The notes: generated from the letters alone by a model not told the origin. 64,000 nt of DNA from Paralichthys olivaceus (GCF_024713975.1 NC_091111.1:2851001-2915000); one strand, 5' to 3'. Positions 33,501-47,180 are shown, numbered from the stretch's first letter. Numbers and translations: made by a program.

Positions 33501-35130
33501 AATGAGGGAGTAGGGGAAGGCAGAGTTCACTGCCCAGTCCAGCAGGGGAGGATTATTTATTTAAACTGGAAATTAATTTTTTCAATGAAGAGCCACAGTC
33601 ATGGAGCAAGAGTTGGAAGAAAGTTGGTTGGGTTGGATGATAGATCTATAAAACATGTGACCAGGGTTCTCATCCAGAATCATGGTTAATTGGATTTGGC
33701 AACAAAAGTCAGTTCACCTGTTCTCATGGTTTTCTCAAAAGTTAGATATTAGGAAGGTCTAAATGAAAAGCTGATTTTGACTGTGATCAGATAATGTTGT
33801 GAATGATATATAACGCATAGCTTATAAGAAAGAACTCTATATTTATGTAACATACAAACGATAATGTCGGCCCTGAGAGAGAGACAGCCCGTCGGGGAGG
33901 CTTTGTCTTTCCCCCCTGAGCTGCTGTTAATTTGCTCTGTGGTGCTGCACCCACATTGAGGGCCAAGGGCCAGGAGCTGCTCATTTACTGTTGTGCAAAA
34001 TGTCAATAAAATCAAAACAAAAGCTATGCCACTGCATGTCCAGCTCTGCAGGCACTCTAATTTGAACCAGAGCCCCTGCTCTGCGAAAATACAGGGAGAC
34101 TCCAGAACCAAAGTTTCACATCAATGTTATCAAACACACATTTTAACAGATAAAAAGTCTGCTCAGCCAGGAGGTCCAGGACCGGGTGTCCACACATGAT
34201 TTTAGTTCATCTGGAGGGACTTTAACTTCCAGATAATATATGTGTGCATAGATAGTGTTTTTTTTAGAATGAAAATTATAATAGTCTGAAGAAAATGTCT
34301 TTCCCGTCTTCTGCCCAATGTTAATCTCTCCTAAAAATTAACTTTGATTTTCACTCAGGGGTCACATTGTCTGCCTCCGGAGCGACAAAAGGCACCAATT
34401 AGCCATCACAGGAGCAGACAAAACTACCCATGATTGCCTCTTTTGAATCCTCTATTGTTAAAGTACTGTGTAAGCGGCATTATAGTACTTTAATGGGTAA
34501 AGGTAACGCACGTCAGACAATGTTCAAAGCCACACTTTGACAAAGGTTATGGGCATTAAGTGAACCGACTCGTGACGGAAACTGCAAATGAACACCAGAG
34601 TAAAAGGGCAGCACTTGAGAGCAGCTTTTATCTGTACACAGAGTGAACCATCAGCCTGTTTATCCATGCACTAAGATCCACGCTAACTTCCCTATATCTG
34701 CTTTGATGTCGCTGGGCCGGCAAAGGCGCTATCCCTCTTTGTGTGATTACGGCAGTGGATCTGATTTAGCCGATCTCTTGTGGGATTCTTCTCCTAACTA
34801 ATAGGTTTGCCATGTTTAATGATACAGGAAATTGTCCTGAATAGAAGTTATTCATCTCTATCAGCATCTTCAGAAGTGGCTTGTCAGTTGGAATCGCATG
34901 TGAAAAGCAATACAAAAGCCACTCATCACTGCAGAGATTTCAACCAAACCAATGCTACAAGGGAAAGTTAACTCATAATAAAATGTCATCACTGAAATAT
35001 ACATAAAATGTGTATTATATATTTAATATGAGAAACAATTATTATATTTACATAAAAAAATATAGATCAATTATTTTAAATTGAAATATGATGAAATTAT
35101 TATGTAAGGGTACATCGAATGGTGGACTGG
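30517..35130. other. Long non-coding stretch
   Basis: No exon I can support. An open frame at 31954-32166 (+) is Ser/Thr/Pro-rich and has an ordinary ATG, but no homologue comes to mind. The segment about 34680-34870 looks CNE-like. Confidence 0.4.
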
Positions 35131-35590
35131 CACATGTAACTTCACACCTAAGTTTTGGCTGAAATGCCTGTCCCTCTGGTAATTAAAACAATTCCTTTAG
35201 AGCTGTGGGAGGTGAAGGCAACACACCGACTCACACACACAACATACCAATCACATTGCTAACAAGCTAAGTAATCTATAAGAGTTTCCTGGCGGCCGAG
35301 TCCACGGTCATCCTGAGCCGTTTAAGCCACTGGTACAGATGGCCGGTGCCGAGACTGTCGGGGCCAAACTGTGACTGAGGAGCACAGGGGTCCTGAGTCT
35401 TTTGAATCACCATCACAGGCAACTGCATCACCCGGTGGTTTCAAAGCTGAGTGCCTCAGAGAGACAGCCAAGGGTCTCTCCCTCACAGGAGTGGTCGCTG
35501 GTGGTGGGGGGGCTGCTCACCTTAACCTTTTCAACTTTATATAAATGTCCTGATGTAGAATGGTTTACTCTACATAATTGGCCCTAGAAC
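35131..35590 (+). repeat. Dispersed repeat, diverged copy A
   Basis: It shares in order with 38750-39310 a 'cacaacataccaat' block, 'gtcggggccaaa', 'gtggtcgct' and 'aaccttttcaa' followed by 'tataaatgtc'. The two appear to be old copies of one interspersed element of unknown class. Confidence 0.4.
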
Positions 35591-35796
35591 GTTACAAGAT
35601 ATTTTGAGGCATTGGGTGGTGGATTTGTTTAACCCATAAATGGCAAATTTGGTATTAAATGTGAGATTAAAACCAGCAATAATGCATTTCATTAATTATC
35701 TTTTTAACACTGAGACTAAGGAGATGAGGAGGAGTAAGGGGATGGAGGTATGGTTGTTGGTTGAGGCTGCTGGTCTGGTATGAGAAGAAAATACTT

Positions 35797-36010
35797 TAAT
35801 AATAAAAATAATAATAATAGCTTGCATTTATACAGCACCTTTCAAGAGAACCGAGGATGCTTTGCATGTGTTCGCAAGGACAGAACAGAAAAAGTAATTA
35901 CACAAAACAGGATAGAAATAAACAGCAGGGTGGAGCATTAACTGAGGCCTTAGTGAGCAGGTGGTACTTGAAGCTGTCCAGAGATGCAGCGTTGCATATT
36001 TCGACAGGTT
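35797..36010 (-). repeat. Dispersed retroposon-type repeat
   Basis: It begins with an (ATA)n stretch, then 'gcatttatacagcacctttcaagag', the antisense form of a common fish retroposon 3' end. The sequence after it ('aactgaggccttagtgagcaggtggtacttgaag') also has a familiar repeat look. Right edge approximate. Confidence 0.5.
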
Positions 36011-38485
36011 AACCAGAGGAACAGGCAGACATAAATACTCTGTGATGTCATGAGAGGGAGTGTCTTCTAGGTGGGATACATCCTCTCCCAGTGGTTGCAG
36101 CAGAGACTACAACCAATCATGGCATCCGGTGAAGTGACTTCACTTCCCATTGTCAGCAGGGCTCAGCTGAAAGTGATCGCTCTGATTGCCCTGAAGAGAG
36201 AGGAGGACAGAGACAGACAGACAGAGAGGTTCAACTGAAAATACCTGTGTTTGGTTTTGTTTGGAATTAAGTTACGCCTTTGCTGAAAAATCTGGCCTCA
36301 TAAGCCGCTCCCAACCTCTCAAGACATCACAACTCATACAGTAAATTTCCATCCACCTATTTCTATGCATATTTTCACTTTTTAACACCAGGCAGAGGAA
36401 GGAACGTTGGTGCATTGATCACGCGCATGTGAAACATGGAACTGATTCCTCAACAAAGCTTCTGCTGAAGAAATGAAAGACGGCAGCAGACAAAAAATGT
36501 TCCCATCTGTGTGAAGCTGTGATGGCGATGGCAGACAGGCACCCAGGAGCAGAGAACACGCAGGCAAACAGGTGTCGCTAAATAAACGTCATCTTCGCTG
36601 AGGTTCAACCAGCTCATACACAAAACAGCAATCGAGATCAGACAAGATGCAGGCAAAAATCCAGGCACACTGGAGTAACACAGTGGGATGAACACGAGAC
36701 AACTTGCACATGGAGTAATGGACACAGTCTGGCAATTGAAGAGCACACTATAGAAAGGGTTCCCTGGCCACAAAAGCAGGGGCAGGAACTCAGCATGTAC
36801 AGGTGTGTAGTAAGGTTGTTTCAGTAACCAGTAACTGAAAAGACAGGAAGTGTTAAATGTCAAAATAAAACCACAAATGTATGGGAATAATATACATTTT
36901 AAATGGTGAATGATTAATGATAAAGATAAGTAAATAATGACATGTGGCTCTGTTTTCAAATGCTTGAATCAAAAAGGCTTTAAACACTGCAACCTTGAAT
37001 TTCAAATGTTTTGAATTTCAAGTTTCTTGCGATTAGGGAATCATCTGCAATTAATCAGATTTACTTTCAGACAACTTAATTGATGCCGAGGAGGGCAGTT
37101 CATTTGCAGCTTATCCCTTTCATGGTCTCACAAACAACAATATGATCCGTGTCAAAAGGCACAGGGCAACAAACAAAAAGAGGTTTGTGAAGGACCAGGA
37201 TAAACATTAAGGAGATAAAATAAAAAGCAATAAAAAATAAAATAATTAGATTATAATGTGGTGTGTCTGTCAAGCCTCGACCGGACTGCTCAGGTTGTGT
37301 CCAGGACGTTTGTTAATCTCAAATGGAACAAGGGTTCAGAATAGTATGAAATGCTCTCTCTCGATCATCTGCTCCACCATCATGTGTATATTACATTTAG
37401 GTGGCTCGCAGAACACAGGCAGTGTGATTTGTCCATTTTGCAAGGTATGCTAGTAACATTTTACTGTATGGATTATACAAGATTAACTGGATAGCCAGTG
37501 ACAGTTACTGTGCTCTAGAAACTTTCTCTTCCTTGCTTTTAGCCATAAACTACTACAGTGGTGCAGTGAGAAAAAAGGTGCTGAGTTTGGGGAATTGAGT
37601 TGCTGCTTCGTCTGTGTGAGAGGCTGACGACGGTCTGAGATGTCAGAAATTCATCCGAAAACCTGACAGTCAGAGAGGAGCAGTCGATTGCTCCTCCTGC
37701 CTGTACACTGCACAGTAAATGCCACGCAGCAAAGCTGGCTCGACTTAAAAATGAGTCACGCAGCTCAGAAATTGGGTCAGAAACTGATTCAAATCACAGA
37801 GTGAATGTCCTGCTTTAGCTACTGCTTTATTCCTAAAGATAACTAAAATAAACACAAATGTTGATTGGTAACATAATCAAACAAATTCAGATGCTTGAGT
37901 GCAAGTCTTCCATGACACTGGTCTGCTTTTTCTCCCTGACGGAATATAAAAAGAAATAATGTTGAGGTTTGGCACAGATGGAGGCAAAAATGCTGCAAGG
38001 TAGACCATGCAGTAAGATGAGACATTCCAGATCTAGCGGTCATTCGTTCTCACAAACCACAATGGTACGAATAACCAGATCAGACCAAATAAGCTTCACT
38101 TTGAAGCCCTAAAAATAACATTGCCTCCAAGCTGCATTGATGCCAACATTTATGTTCGGGGCGGTGTGTGGTAGGTTCACACCAGACGGTGCTCCAAGTT
38201 TTGGATTTCGAACTTTGAACTTTGTTTTGAAGCCAGCAGTGAATCCCCTCCAGCATTAGGGTGTTTTGGATTATCTTCAAGAGAAGCACACAGGAAGCAA
38301 CAGCAGCAGCAGTGGGAACACAGACAGTCTTCAACTGAACACCACTGGTGGGCACAGACATGGCGATCAGGGAGTGATTATCTGTTTCTGTTTTGTGCAC
38401 ATACAGGAACCTCTACCAAGACGTGTCGAAAGTGTTTCATACAGGGGGAAATTCCTCAATCAAAATTAAATTAATTTAATTCAGA
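36011..38485. other. Non-coding sequence, possible repeat relic at 36520-36800
   Basis: The 36520-36800 part, rich in 'caggca' and 'acacagg' words, resembles antisense LTR-element sequence seen in fish, but too weakly to classify. A 169-codon minus-strand frame (36450-36959) runs through it and is not supported as a gene. Confidence 0.35.
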
Positions 38486-38625
38486 ATCAGGGTTTATTGC
38501 CAAGTAGGCTTGAATATACAATGAATTTGCGATGGTGTGTTTTGTGAAAGCATGAATACAAAAAAATTGAAATATACACATATATACTAGGGAAGGTATT
38601 GTGCAATATGTAGTGAAGAAAGCAA
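38486..38625 (-). repeat. Dispersed retroposon 3'-tail
   Basis: 'tcagaatcagggtttattgccaagtaggc' is the antisense form of a frequent fish repeat ending 'cctacttggcaataaa'. Short and decayed. Confidence 0.45.
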
Positions 38626-38634
38626 CGTACAGTT

Positions 38635-38707
38635 ATGTGAAGTGCATGCTGCATGCCAGTGAATATTCCTCCTGCTGGGTAGTCCTCACACTTCCTTTAT
38701 AACAAGT
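38635..38707. repeat. Direct repeat, copy 1 (partner at 41735-41807)
   Basis: The 57 bp from 38651 match 41751-41807 at 56 positions, with weaker similarity for 16 bp further left. Confidence 0.9.
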
Positions 38708-38749
38708 ACAGTTATTGGCCACGGGAAGATGAAGTGTCACAGTCACAGG

Positions 38750-39310
38750 TGGGGACATTAACAATCAGAAAGATGAAGTGCGATAACTTGTGTTCCTAAG
38801 TTTGAGCTAATTTCGAAAGCACTAAACTTCACCCTTAAAGTGTTTAGCGAGGCTTAGATACTCCTACACCCCCCCACAAACACATACAGCATACCAATTA
38901 GTTTGATAAAGCTGAAATATCTAGTTTGTCTGGTCATCAGTAGCTGTTCACACAGTTTTGCAAGAGACATGAAGAAGAGGATTCTCTCCACCGGGGTTTT
39001 CCAGTCAAGTCAGTTTGTTTGAACAGCTGGCACAGGTTGTTGGTTGACAGTCGGGGCCAAAGCCACCCTGTCTGAGCAGTTCAGTTAACTATAACAAAAC
39101 AATGACAAAATGGTGTGTGTGTGTGTGTGTGTCCGAGACTGACGACCGATGGGTAGGGTAGGATGAGGGTCTCAGAATGGCAGACGGTGTTGGTTTAAGG
39201 ATTCCCAGATTTCTTCTTTAAGTGGTCGCTTGTGGCAGGATACTTAATCATTAGAGGGTGTTAACCTTTTCAAACATATATAAATGTCATGACGTAGAGA
39301 CAACCCATAC
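38750..39310 (+). repeat. Dispersed repeat, diverged copy B
   Basis: Partner of 35131-35590 (shared blocks listed there). It contains a (TG)n tract at about 39113-39133. Confidence 0.4.
39113..39133. repeat. (TG)n microsatellite
   Basis: About 10 TG units. Confidence 0.9.
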
Positions 39311-40100
39311 GGCATATCATTTATATATGAATGGTCCGAGATGGTTAGAAACATTAATGTAATTCAGTTTACATCACTGTGTGCAGTATGTCTGTAAATG
39401 CTAAACTCTCTAACCTGGATAAGTGGCTGCCTTATAAGAGCTGAAGTTAGGAAACAATCATCATTTGCATGAGGAATGTTGTGATAGACTCAATGATGCA
39501 GTACGACTGACTTTTCTATCTTTAAATCTGAGCACTCTCACCCCTCTGGCATCTGGATCCCTCACAGCTCCATTGATTGTACATGGAAATGAAGAAACAT
39601 TTCTTTCCCAGCATCTTTATCAGTCATCCACAGACTTCATCAGTTTCGCTCTAACAACCACATTTGGGCTTGTTTCAATGCACGCTAGTCGGAAATAGTT
39701 CCCTCTCATGTTTTTGATTTTAAAAAACGTCAATTCAATTTGTAGGCCTGTTGTGACCAATCTAAACATATGAAATTGTCTTGTGGGTTGGAGCTGGCAG
39801 CCTCATCTGGTAGTTTTGAGACGCCTGATCCCTCAATCACTCTAAAGTCTTGGCTTGAGAACGACATTTTTGTTCTCCAGCAACATTTTTGTCTCTGTCA
39901 GTGAGAACAACTCCAGGCAGACCCAGTGTGTCTCTGCCCTGTCAAACATTTTCACCTCAGACCAAACCCAGTATCAATGACAGCTGCGGTTGGCTGTGGT
40001 CACAACTGTGTCTTTATACTAAGTAAAACCACTGAGCTTCATGTTTGTAAAGATGGTTCATAGTTTTTTGTTCCCACATGAGATAATAAGAAAAGATTCA
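39311..40100. other. Non-coding sequence, no feature recognised
   Basis: One 77-codon + strand frame at 39465-39698 without recognisable motif. Confidence 0.4.
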
Positions 40101-40450
40101 ATAACCCTTTATTAGGCCCACAACAAGGACTTTCGCTGGGGTCCAGTAGCAAAGAAGACAGTCAAAAATAGATTTTAGTAAAGTGATAATAAAAACTAAT
40201 CTATTCAGTAAAACAGAAAATATGTGCACATTTACAATTACATTTAGCAGTCGCTGGCAATGAAATGCTTGGGTGCCTTTCAGACAAGCTCAAAATGTTA
40301 CACGAGCAAAAATAAAATAATTGAATATAAAAAATAAAATAAAATAAAACTTGTAAGTTTTGTAAGTAGGTTTTGAGGAATTATGGCAGATAGGAGGAGT
40401 TTAAAAGTCTTATAACCTGGGGGATGAAACTGTCCCTGAGCCTGGTGGGT
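40101..40450 (-). repeat. Dispersed repeat of retroposon type
   Basis: 'caataaccctttattaggccc' at one end and 'ataacctgggggatgaaactgtccctgagcctggtgg' at the other are parts of a widespread vertebrate repeat read in antisense. An A-rich stretch lies between (40316-40350). Confidence 0.45.
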
Positions 40451-41734
40451 TACGTCCGGATGCTGCTGCAATTAAGCCATTGAATTCCACAAACTGAGTT
40501 AATTATTAAGGCATTTCAGGCTTCATTTATAATTGACATACATTTTTTGATATAATAATAATAATGACATTTAGAGATAGAAACCTGACCAGTCAGAAAG
40601 ATGTATTACTTGTGCAGATGGATCCAGCCCTGCCCAATCAGACAAATTCTATCCATCCTGAAACTACTTGAGCCGATCGCAACCACTTATCTAAAATGTG
40701 GGCAGGTTTGATGCCATGACAGGGAAGCAGCCACTGAAGCATTAATATGAAAGATGGCTGCTGCTGATGTGGAGAGTTCTGATGAATCCTCTATGGAGAT
40801 AGTGACCAAAGTGTCTTGTATTTTACTACACTCAAAATAAGTTAGCTGCTTCCAACATAAGGTCAGGGTAAAATAAATCAGTATTAACATTAAAGTGGCA
40901 TCCTGTATAAGTATGTTTGATAACTGCTTTAACCTGTTTTCAGACATGACCTCTGGGTAAAATCCAGTGAAGTGGCTATAGCGTTTTCCCAGAGTATGCC
41001 TTTCACACATGCACATCTCCGCACAGACACGTTCACAACAGCATCAAATCCTCCGCAGTCAGGTGCAGCAGGCAGAGGCAGGAAGTGACGTACTATCTCC
41101 ACTGCATGGATCACGTGCTCATGTTAACAGCACCCTGACACCGTCAGCTCTTACTCTGTAGACATCGATGTTGGTGTCTTCTACGTGTTTTTTTTCATTT
41201 TTGCGTCTGTTGCTGGTTAGAAGCGTTTTCAACCCGCCCACTTGCTTGCGGTGAATCCAGCAGCTCTGTTCTGAAATAGACTTCCTGGATTCCTACGAAC
41301 TTTATACTAGGAGGCCAGGCCTTTATTGTTACAGGACCAGAAGATGCATGGTATCATGCAGTGGAGTCCTGGTATTTAAGTGAATACATAGGCCTACTTT
41401 AATGCAAGGAAATACAGTAGTCAGACCAGAAACCCATGTAGCAGCTCTGCGGTAGACATATATGTCATTGTCATATATTTATATTTAAGGATGCATGAAT
41501 GCATATTTAAGCAATTATATACTAAATACAGCACTACACCAGGCCAGCATGCACATGAGCTGAAAATCTTTTTGGCATAAGGTGGAACTCCGAGACCTTC
41601 AAAGTTCTCCAGGGTCTGTAAATAATTTCTTGAGGTAACTCTCTGATCTTACTACCCTTTGTGAAGCAAAGACAAGAACTGGTCTAATATTTTATGAAGA
41701 CCCTTGAAATCTCTTTTCGGCTTTTGTCTCAGAA
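40451..41734. other. Non-coding sequence, no feature recognised
   Basis: No exon or repeat I can name. Confidence 0.4.
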
Positions 41735-41807
41735 ATGTGAAGAGCGTGTTGCATGCCAGTGAAAATTCCTCCTGCTGGGTAGTCCTCACACTTCCTTTAT
41801 AACAAGT
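41735..41807. repeat. Direct repeat, copy 2 (partner at 38635-38707)
   Basis: Near-identical to the copy 3.1 kb upstream. The flanks differ on both sides beyond the repeat. Confidence 0.9.
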
Positions 41808-43014
41808 TGTTGGAGAGGTGCTGTTGTCACACTTGACACGAGCGCACACACTGAACCAATGAATTCCTCTGGCTACAGCTGCACATGAAACAACCCACTT
41901 ACCGCCTGTCGACATGCTCTGGGAGAAATTGTACTTTCAGACTTTTATCTGTTATACAGAGAGACACGATGAGTTGTGGCTAAATATGCATTGTTCCCCT
42001 TTCAAAACGCACGTCGAACTCCAAATGAAACCTAGATACGCCGTGAAGTTCTCATTTGTCACGCAAAAGACGTCGTCTGTTGGTGGGAGCCGAGTCTACA
42101 AGAGAAGACAGCTGTGTGATTAAAATTCTCACACACTCGCACAGTCTAAAATACTTTGGGGCTGACAGCTTATTATGGCATTCTCTTTCATGTCTTTGGA
42201 ATAAACTTATCACAGTAATGCTCTTCCCAAGATCTTGCATTGATTCACATCCCCTTCGGCGTGTCAGGAAACTTCAGATGGAGATGAAACGAGAAGGGGA
42301 ATAAATAGTCTTTCAGATATGCAAGTTTCTCTAATCAGCTGTGAGACAAACAGCGAGAGTTCAAAGAAAGGTCATCCATCAGCACAGCTGTTCTCCACTT
42401 ATCTGGACCAGCAGTTCCCAACCCCTTCTTTTCACACATACCCCCCACAGACCTGTCAGATAAGGTACCCCTTCATCGGCACCACCCATCCTGTTCCACA
42501 TGTGCTCGTCTCAACTGAGTTTCCACTGAATGTAAATGAGCACTATTAATTATACAGCAGTGACATTGTCAGACTACAATAGTGTTGTCAAGCAACTTGG
42601 GATGGCTAAAGCTGGAGATTTCAACCAGTTCTTTGTTATTTAGCATCTGTTTCTTTACCTTGTGTATCTGTTCTGTTCATTTCATGTTAAATCCTCTTCA
42701 TTGTACCTACCAGCCTTTATCATATTTGCATTTTTGTTCCTTAACCCTCAACAACTGTATGTTTCATCTGTTAATGTTTCACTTTTAGCTGGATTTTAAA
42801 ACTGTTTATCCATAATTCAGCATTTATCTATATTTTTGGACATCCGATACTTCTAGTTAACTTTGTAAAAGATTTTAAACAATTATCTGTTATATTTAGC
42901 TATCTTTTGACCACTTAACCATCACCTTTAGCTAACTGCATGCAAATTGTCAATTCCTTCGATTCTGTAACGTAGTTACACTAACTCTTAGTTTGTTTTT
43001 GTTTTTGTTGTTTG
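41808..43014. other. Non-coding sequence, no feature recognised
   Basis: Becomes T-rich toward the LTR-like segment. Only short open frames. Confidence 0.4.
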
Positions 43015-43446
43015 GTTCCATGTCTCATCACTAACTCTCCTGTCATTTCAGGGTCTGCCTTTCTTCCCTGCCATGCAATCATGTCATTTCCCTCACGTGG
43101 TTTTCCCCGCCCACCTCCTCACCTGCAGTCCATTTGCTCATTAGTTCCTCAGTATAAATACCAGTCATTTTCACTCGCTCCCTGCCAGATTGTCTAGTGT
43201 GTTCTTGCCTAGCTATCCCACGTTGTACTCTGTTTTCTTGCCTGCCTGTTCCTGACCTGACTGCTACCCCGCTTGGATTTTGGATTCCATTCTTGCCTGC
43301 CCCTTCGGATTTGTTTGCTGTACGGACTGATATCCTGGTTTTGACCTCTGCCTGTCTTTTCTCTGCCTGTCGGTGAATAAACCAAACTAAGACTGTCTGT
43401 TGGCGTGCTTTTGGGTTCTCCCTAGCCAGCACCAGTGTGCGTGACA
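43015..43446 (+). mobile_element. LTR-type retroelement fossil (partial or solo LTR)
   Basis: It contains a 'ctcattagttcctcagtataaatacc' promoter-like part, 'ccagattgtct', AATAAA near 43376, and ends TGACA at 43442-43446. It shares its middle with 27450-27823, so both belong to one LTR family. The left end is unclear and no target duplication was identified. Confidence 0.55.
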
Positions 43447-46088
43447 GATTCCCTCTATTTTAACTACCGATCCATTTTTTCAATTAGTTGAGCTACTCTA
43501 CAATACTTCTACAGAACCCCTGGCAAGGCTTTTTTTGAATAGGGGAGCAAACTTGAAAAGATACATAATTTGTGGGGGGTCTGGGGTAGGTTGCAGCTCG
43601 GTTGCCTGAAGCTGACTGAGCCCAAGAAACCCAACCAGGGCACCAGTCTAAATTAGTTAGACCAAGGCTGCTATGAAAACCACAAACAGTATATAACCGG
43701 GTGGATCAGGGATGGAAAAGATTGTTAGAAAAATTACATTTTAATAATTTAAACAATGTTCATACAAATATATTTAAGCCTAAAATATAGTAAGTTGTGA
43801 TCTACGATCACGATCTGTGGCAGTATCCCAATTCAAGGACTTTTTCGAGGTGAAACTCAGGAGGTGACAGAATGGTGATGTAATTCAAAGACTAGATCTC
43901 AGTGTGAAAACCAACCATTTCAGCAAAGTTGCACCGTTTACCCTGTATCAAATATTGAGACTATAATCAACACAATGAAAGCTCAGTGCAGAGTAGGCTG
44001 CTCAGATCAATCAGTGATCACAAAATGAATGGGTTTATCTCTTGTTTTTGTCAGGCAGTGAAAACAGAAAATGGTCATTAATGTGGGCTGATTAATATAA
44101 CATACTGACTGTGGGGTTTCATGATGACATATTTATTTTAATTCATATATTTATGACAAAATTATTGGAATATATTATTTAGGTGCCTCATTCATTATTT
44201 GCTATAACTTCCTCACGTACAAGTACCTTGAATGGGACTCACTGATTTAGAGTGTAAAGCTTCTTAGCTGTAAAAGAACTTATGACCAATCCATTTCATA
44301 TGGAAAACCCCGTACAAGCTACTCTCAACCCCAGAGAGACTTTAGGCCGATAAGGGCCAAGAGAAGGGTGATAAAAAGAATTCATCCATTACTTCTTTGG
44401 CAAAAGGCAGAGTAGCTGGTGTGTATTTACTTGTCAGCATGTGGTTGGCTTCATGTTAAGAGCAGGATTCTGTGAAGTCAAGGCCTGAACATAAGATGCC
44501 AGGAAGCAACTTCATGCTTTGATCTGTTTACCTGCTGTGTATATTTGATCTTATCCTCGCTTGATGAAGCCTGACTGCTGTCTGGCTCATATGTGGCAAA
44601 TAATGGGTTCATGCTGAAATAAACGTGATGGATGACTGACATGGAAAACAAGATTACCCCAATTTCCAGGGTTTTCCATTCAGGCGGTGTAATGTCATAA
44701 AGATTTCCAGTGTCAGAGTGATCTTTTGTAGGGTGTCACTGCCAGTTCCCTGCTATGCCCTTATGGCTATGCTAATTCCAGATGAGAAACAGCATGTTTG
44801 GCATTAATCCTTAAAACGGGGCCCTGTGGTCCTCTAGGTGGCCCCGCACTGGGAGTGTCCCTGAAGCAAACCAGTGAACCCAGTTACAGTTAAAATAAGG
44901 TACAACTTAAGTATTCAGGGCAGCACAGCAGCCTCACGTCTTGGGTTTTGGAGGTTCAGTGTACACCCGCTGACTATCAGCAGTATGGAATGTTATATTC
45001 CAGATAAGTTATGTATAAAAACTACAACTGATTAAAAGGGAGATGCAATGAAAAAGTTTTCAAAACTTCCTGGGATGAAGTTGTATGGTTTCAGGTCAAC
45101 ATTGCATCCTCTAATGTGCATTACATGGCACAGCATCCTACCTAACACATATATAATCATGAAAATACAATTAGGTACATTATTATGTATTGCTCACAAA
45201 TGTGAGCTTGCTTTCCTGAATTTCCAACATGTAAATACATTTAATTGAAAAAGTAAAGAGAACATAATGATGGAATAGTTACAATGATTTTCCTGATAAC
45301 TGTGATCCAAGAAAATGAAACACAAATCTAATGTAAAACTTTATTATTTACATATACTTAAAGAACTAAAATATAGCCTTAGAAAACCCAGGGAGTAAAC
45401 TTCCCCAAGCCAATAGTGCTACTGCTAATACGTGTGTATATCTTTGAATTTAAATACACATTTAAACTGAATTTTGTCACTTTTATTAATAACTCATATA
45501 TTTCTAATTTTTTTTATTTTTTTTGTATTAGTATTTTGAGGAGATCACCCCTTCGATGGATCTGAACATAATGTCTAAGTCAAGATTTACAAGTTACCAG
45601 AGCAGAGAATCTGATAAGCTACTATAACAGCTAACTGAAAATGTAAGACCAAACTACATTGTTGTGAGGAGAGAAGAGACAGAGGACGTCAGGATTATCT
45701 GAGAGAGCATTTAATACAGGATGAGATTCAGTGCATGTCTGAACGCAGCTTTGAACAGTCATCTTATGTATAAAGTACTGGACTGTGAGTAGACTTTGCC
45801 ATTTGCTTCAAAACTTTGTTTTTGTTCTTTGAATCTGAGTCTCTATGGATACTCCACCATTGTAACAACAACACTTGTCATATTTCAGAGATTTCCAGTT
45901 GTAAAGAATAGTCAAAGTTTTACTTTTGAAGAATTTAGAAGATTGAATTTGAAGACAAACACTTTCTTTCAATAGGCCCAATTAAATTCTGGCATCTCAA
46001 TTATCGTATTTTCCAAATAATTTTCACCTCGACTATGAGACAGATAAACAACTCAGAACATCAGCATTAGACACAGGTACTTTCTCAG
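43447..46088. other. Non-coding sequence, no feature recognised
   Basis: AT-rich, with short open frames only. Confidence 0.4.
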
Positions 46089-46430
46089 ATGTTGATTTAC
46101 TCCTTTATGAACTCAAACATCCAGACTCTGTCCCAGTGGGATACAGATGTCGGGGTTTCACGCACCTCTGCAGAGTGGGAGAGAATCTTTTATTCATCTT
46201 CAACTCAGTCAGATACTGAGTTTTACTATTCAAAACCCTTCATAGAGTTTATGTTACTCCCTCATATATGTTGGCATAGTTGTGGACTAACGCAAACATT
46301 GGATTTCATGAATCGTAATCCCTTTCTGTCGTGTGGTCGGCTTGTTAGGGGAGAGGGCTCCACAGCTAAGGTCAAGTTGATTTCCTGGAGACTAAACTTA
46401 ACCATCATGACTGATGTAGAATATTTTACC
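46089..46430 (+). mobile_element. Possible L1/Tx1-type LINE fragment
   Basis: The frame reads QWDTDVGVSRTSAEWERIF followed by a Ser-rich stretch, then CWHSCG. This is like the region after the reverse transcriptase in L1-type LINEs (W..DLG...W..I...SS, then a Cys-rich part). The similarity is weak and from memory. An AT-rich run follows at 46448-46475. Confidence 0.35.
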
Positions 46431-46998
46431 ATCCGCACACATTACTGTATATGTATATATATATACATATAATGTATATTACACATCATATCTGTACGCC
46501 ATTGAAAGAGTGGGGCCTGTCTCATTCCACACATACTCCCTTATCTCTCTTAGCAGTACCTAAGGTCAGGTTATAGATAAAGGACAAACCCACAGAACAT
46601 TGTAGTGTCTACGTTCAGGGACTTTCATATCTAACTCAGATGCCAGGACAGAGACAGCAGTGGCAAGATGTACGGACACAATGTGATTTAGGAATGCATA
46701 TTTAAACTTAACTATCCAAGAGGATGTTAACACCATGTAATATAGAGAGTGACAGCAATTCTAGTCATTCATGGATGTGCTGTTAGAATGGGTGATGCAT
46801 GTAGAGGAAGATATATGGGGAGGCTGTGGGAGACATCTTCAGACTTGGGGGGAAACAATTGCTCATGTTACTGTGTTAGCGTTTGTATATTGTTGCACCT
46901 TCTGGTTTCCTTGATGCATCAAGTCAAGACACCAGCTGCTGCCTGAGTTCTCCTTTCACCAGTTTCCAGAAAACTTCCTTAACAGTCACTGCCTGCCG
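46431..46998. other. Non-coding sequence, no feature recognised
   Basis: No supported feature. Confidence 0.4.
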
Positions 46999-46999
46999 A

Positions 47000-47180
47000 A
47001 CCCTTACCCTAACATTAACCTAAACCAAACCTTAACTAACCACTACCTTAATTCAACCTAAACCCAAACCTTACCTTAAAACATGTGTTAACATTAACAT
47101 TTAATGATTCACATGATGGGGACTTGCTTTTTGTTCCCATTAGGAAGACAAGTCCCCATAATGTTTGGGATGAGTAATAG
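47000..47180. repeat. Dispersed repeat with degenerate TAACCC-like words
   Basis: Irregular runs of 'cctaaac', 'ccttaac' and 'aacctaaac' are followed by 'ggggacttg' and 'gacaagtccccataatg'. This pairing is typical of a common fish interspersed repeat. It is not a true telomere tract. Confidence 0.55.

Noticed and set aside
36450-36959. 169-codon minus-strand frame as a gene
   Set aside because: It crosses a repeat-like stretch and has no recognisable motif; the hydrophobic residues follow from base composition.
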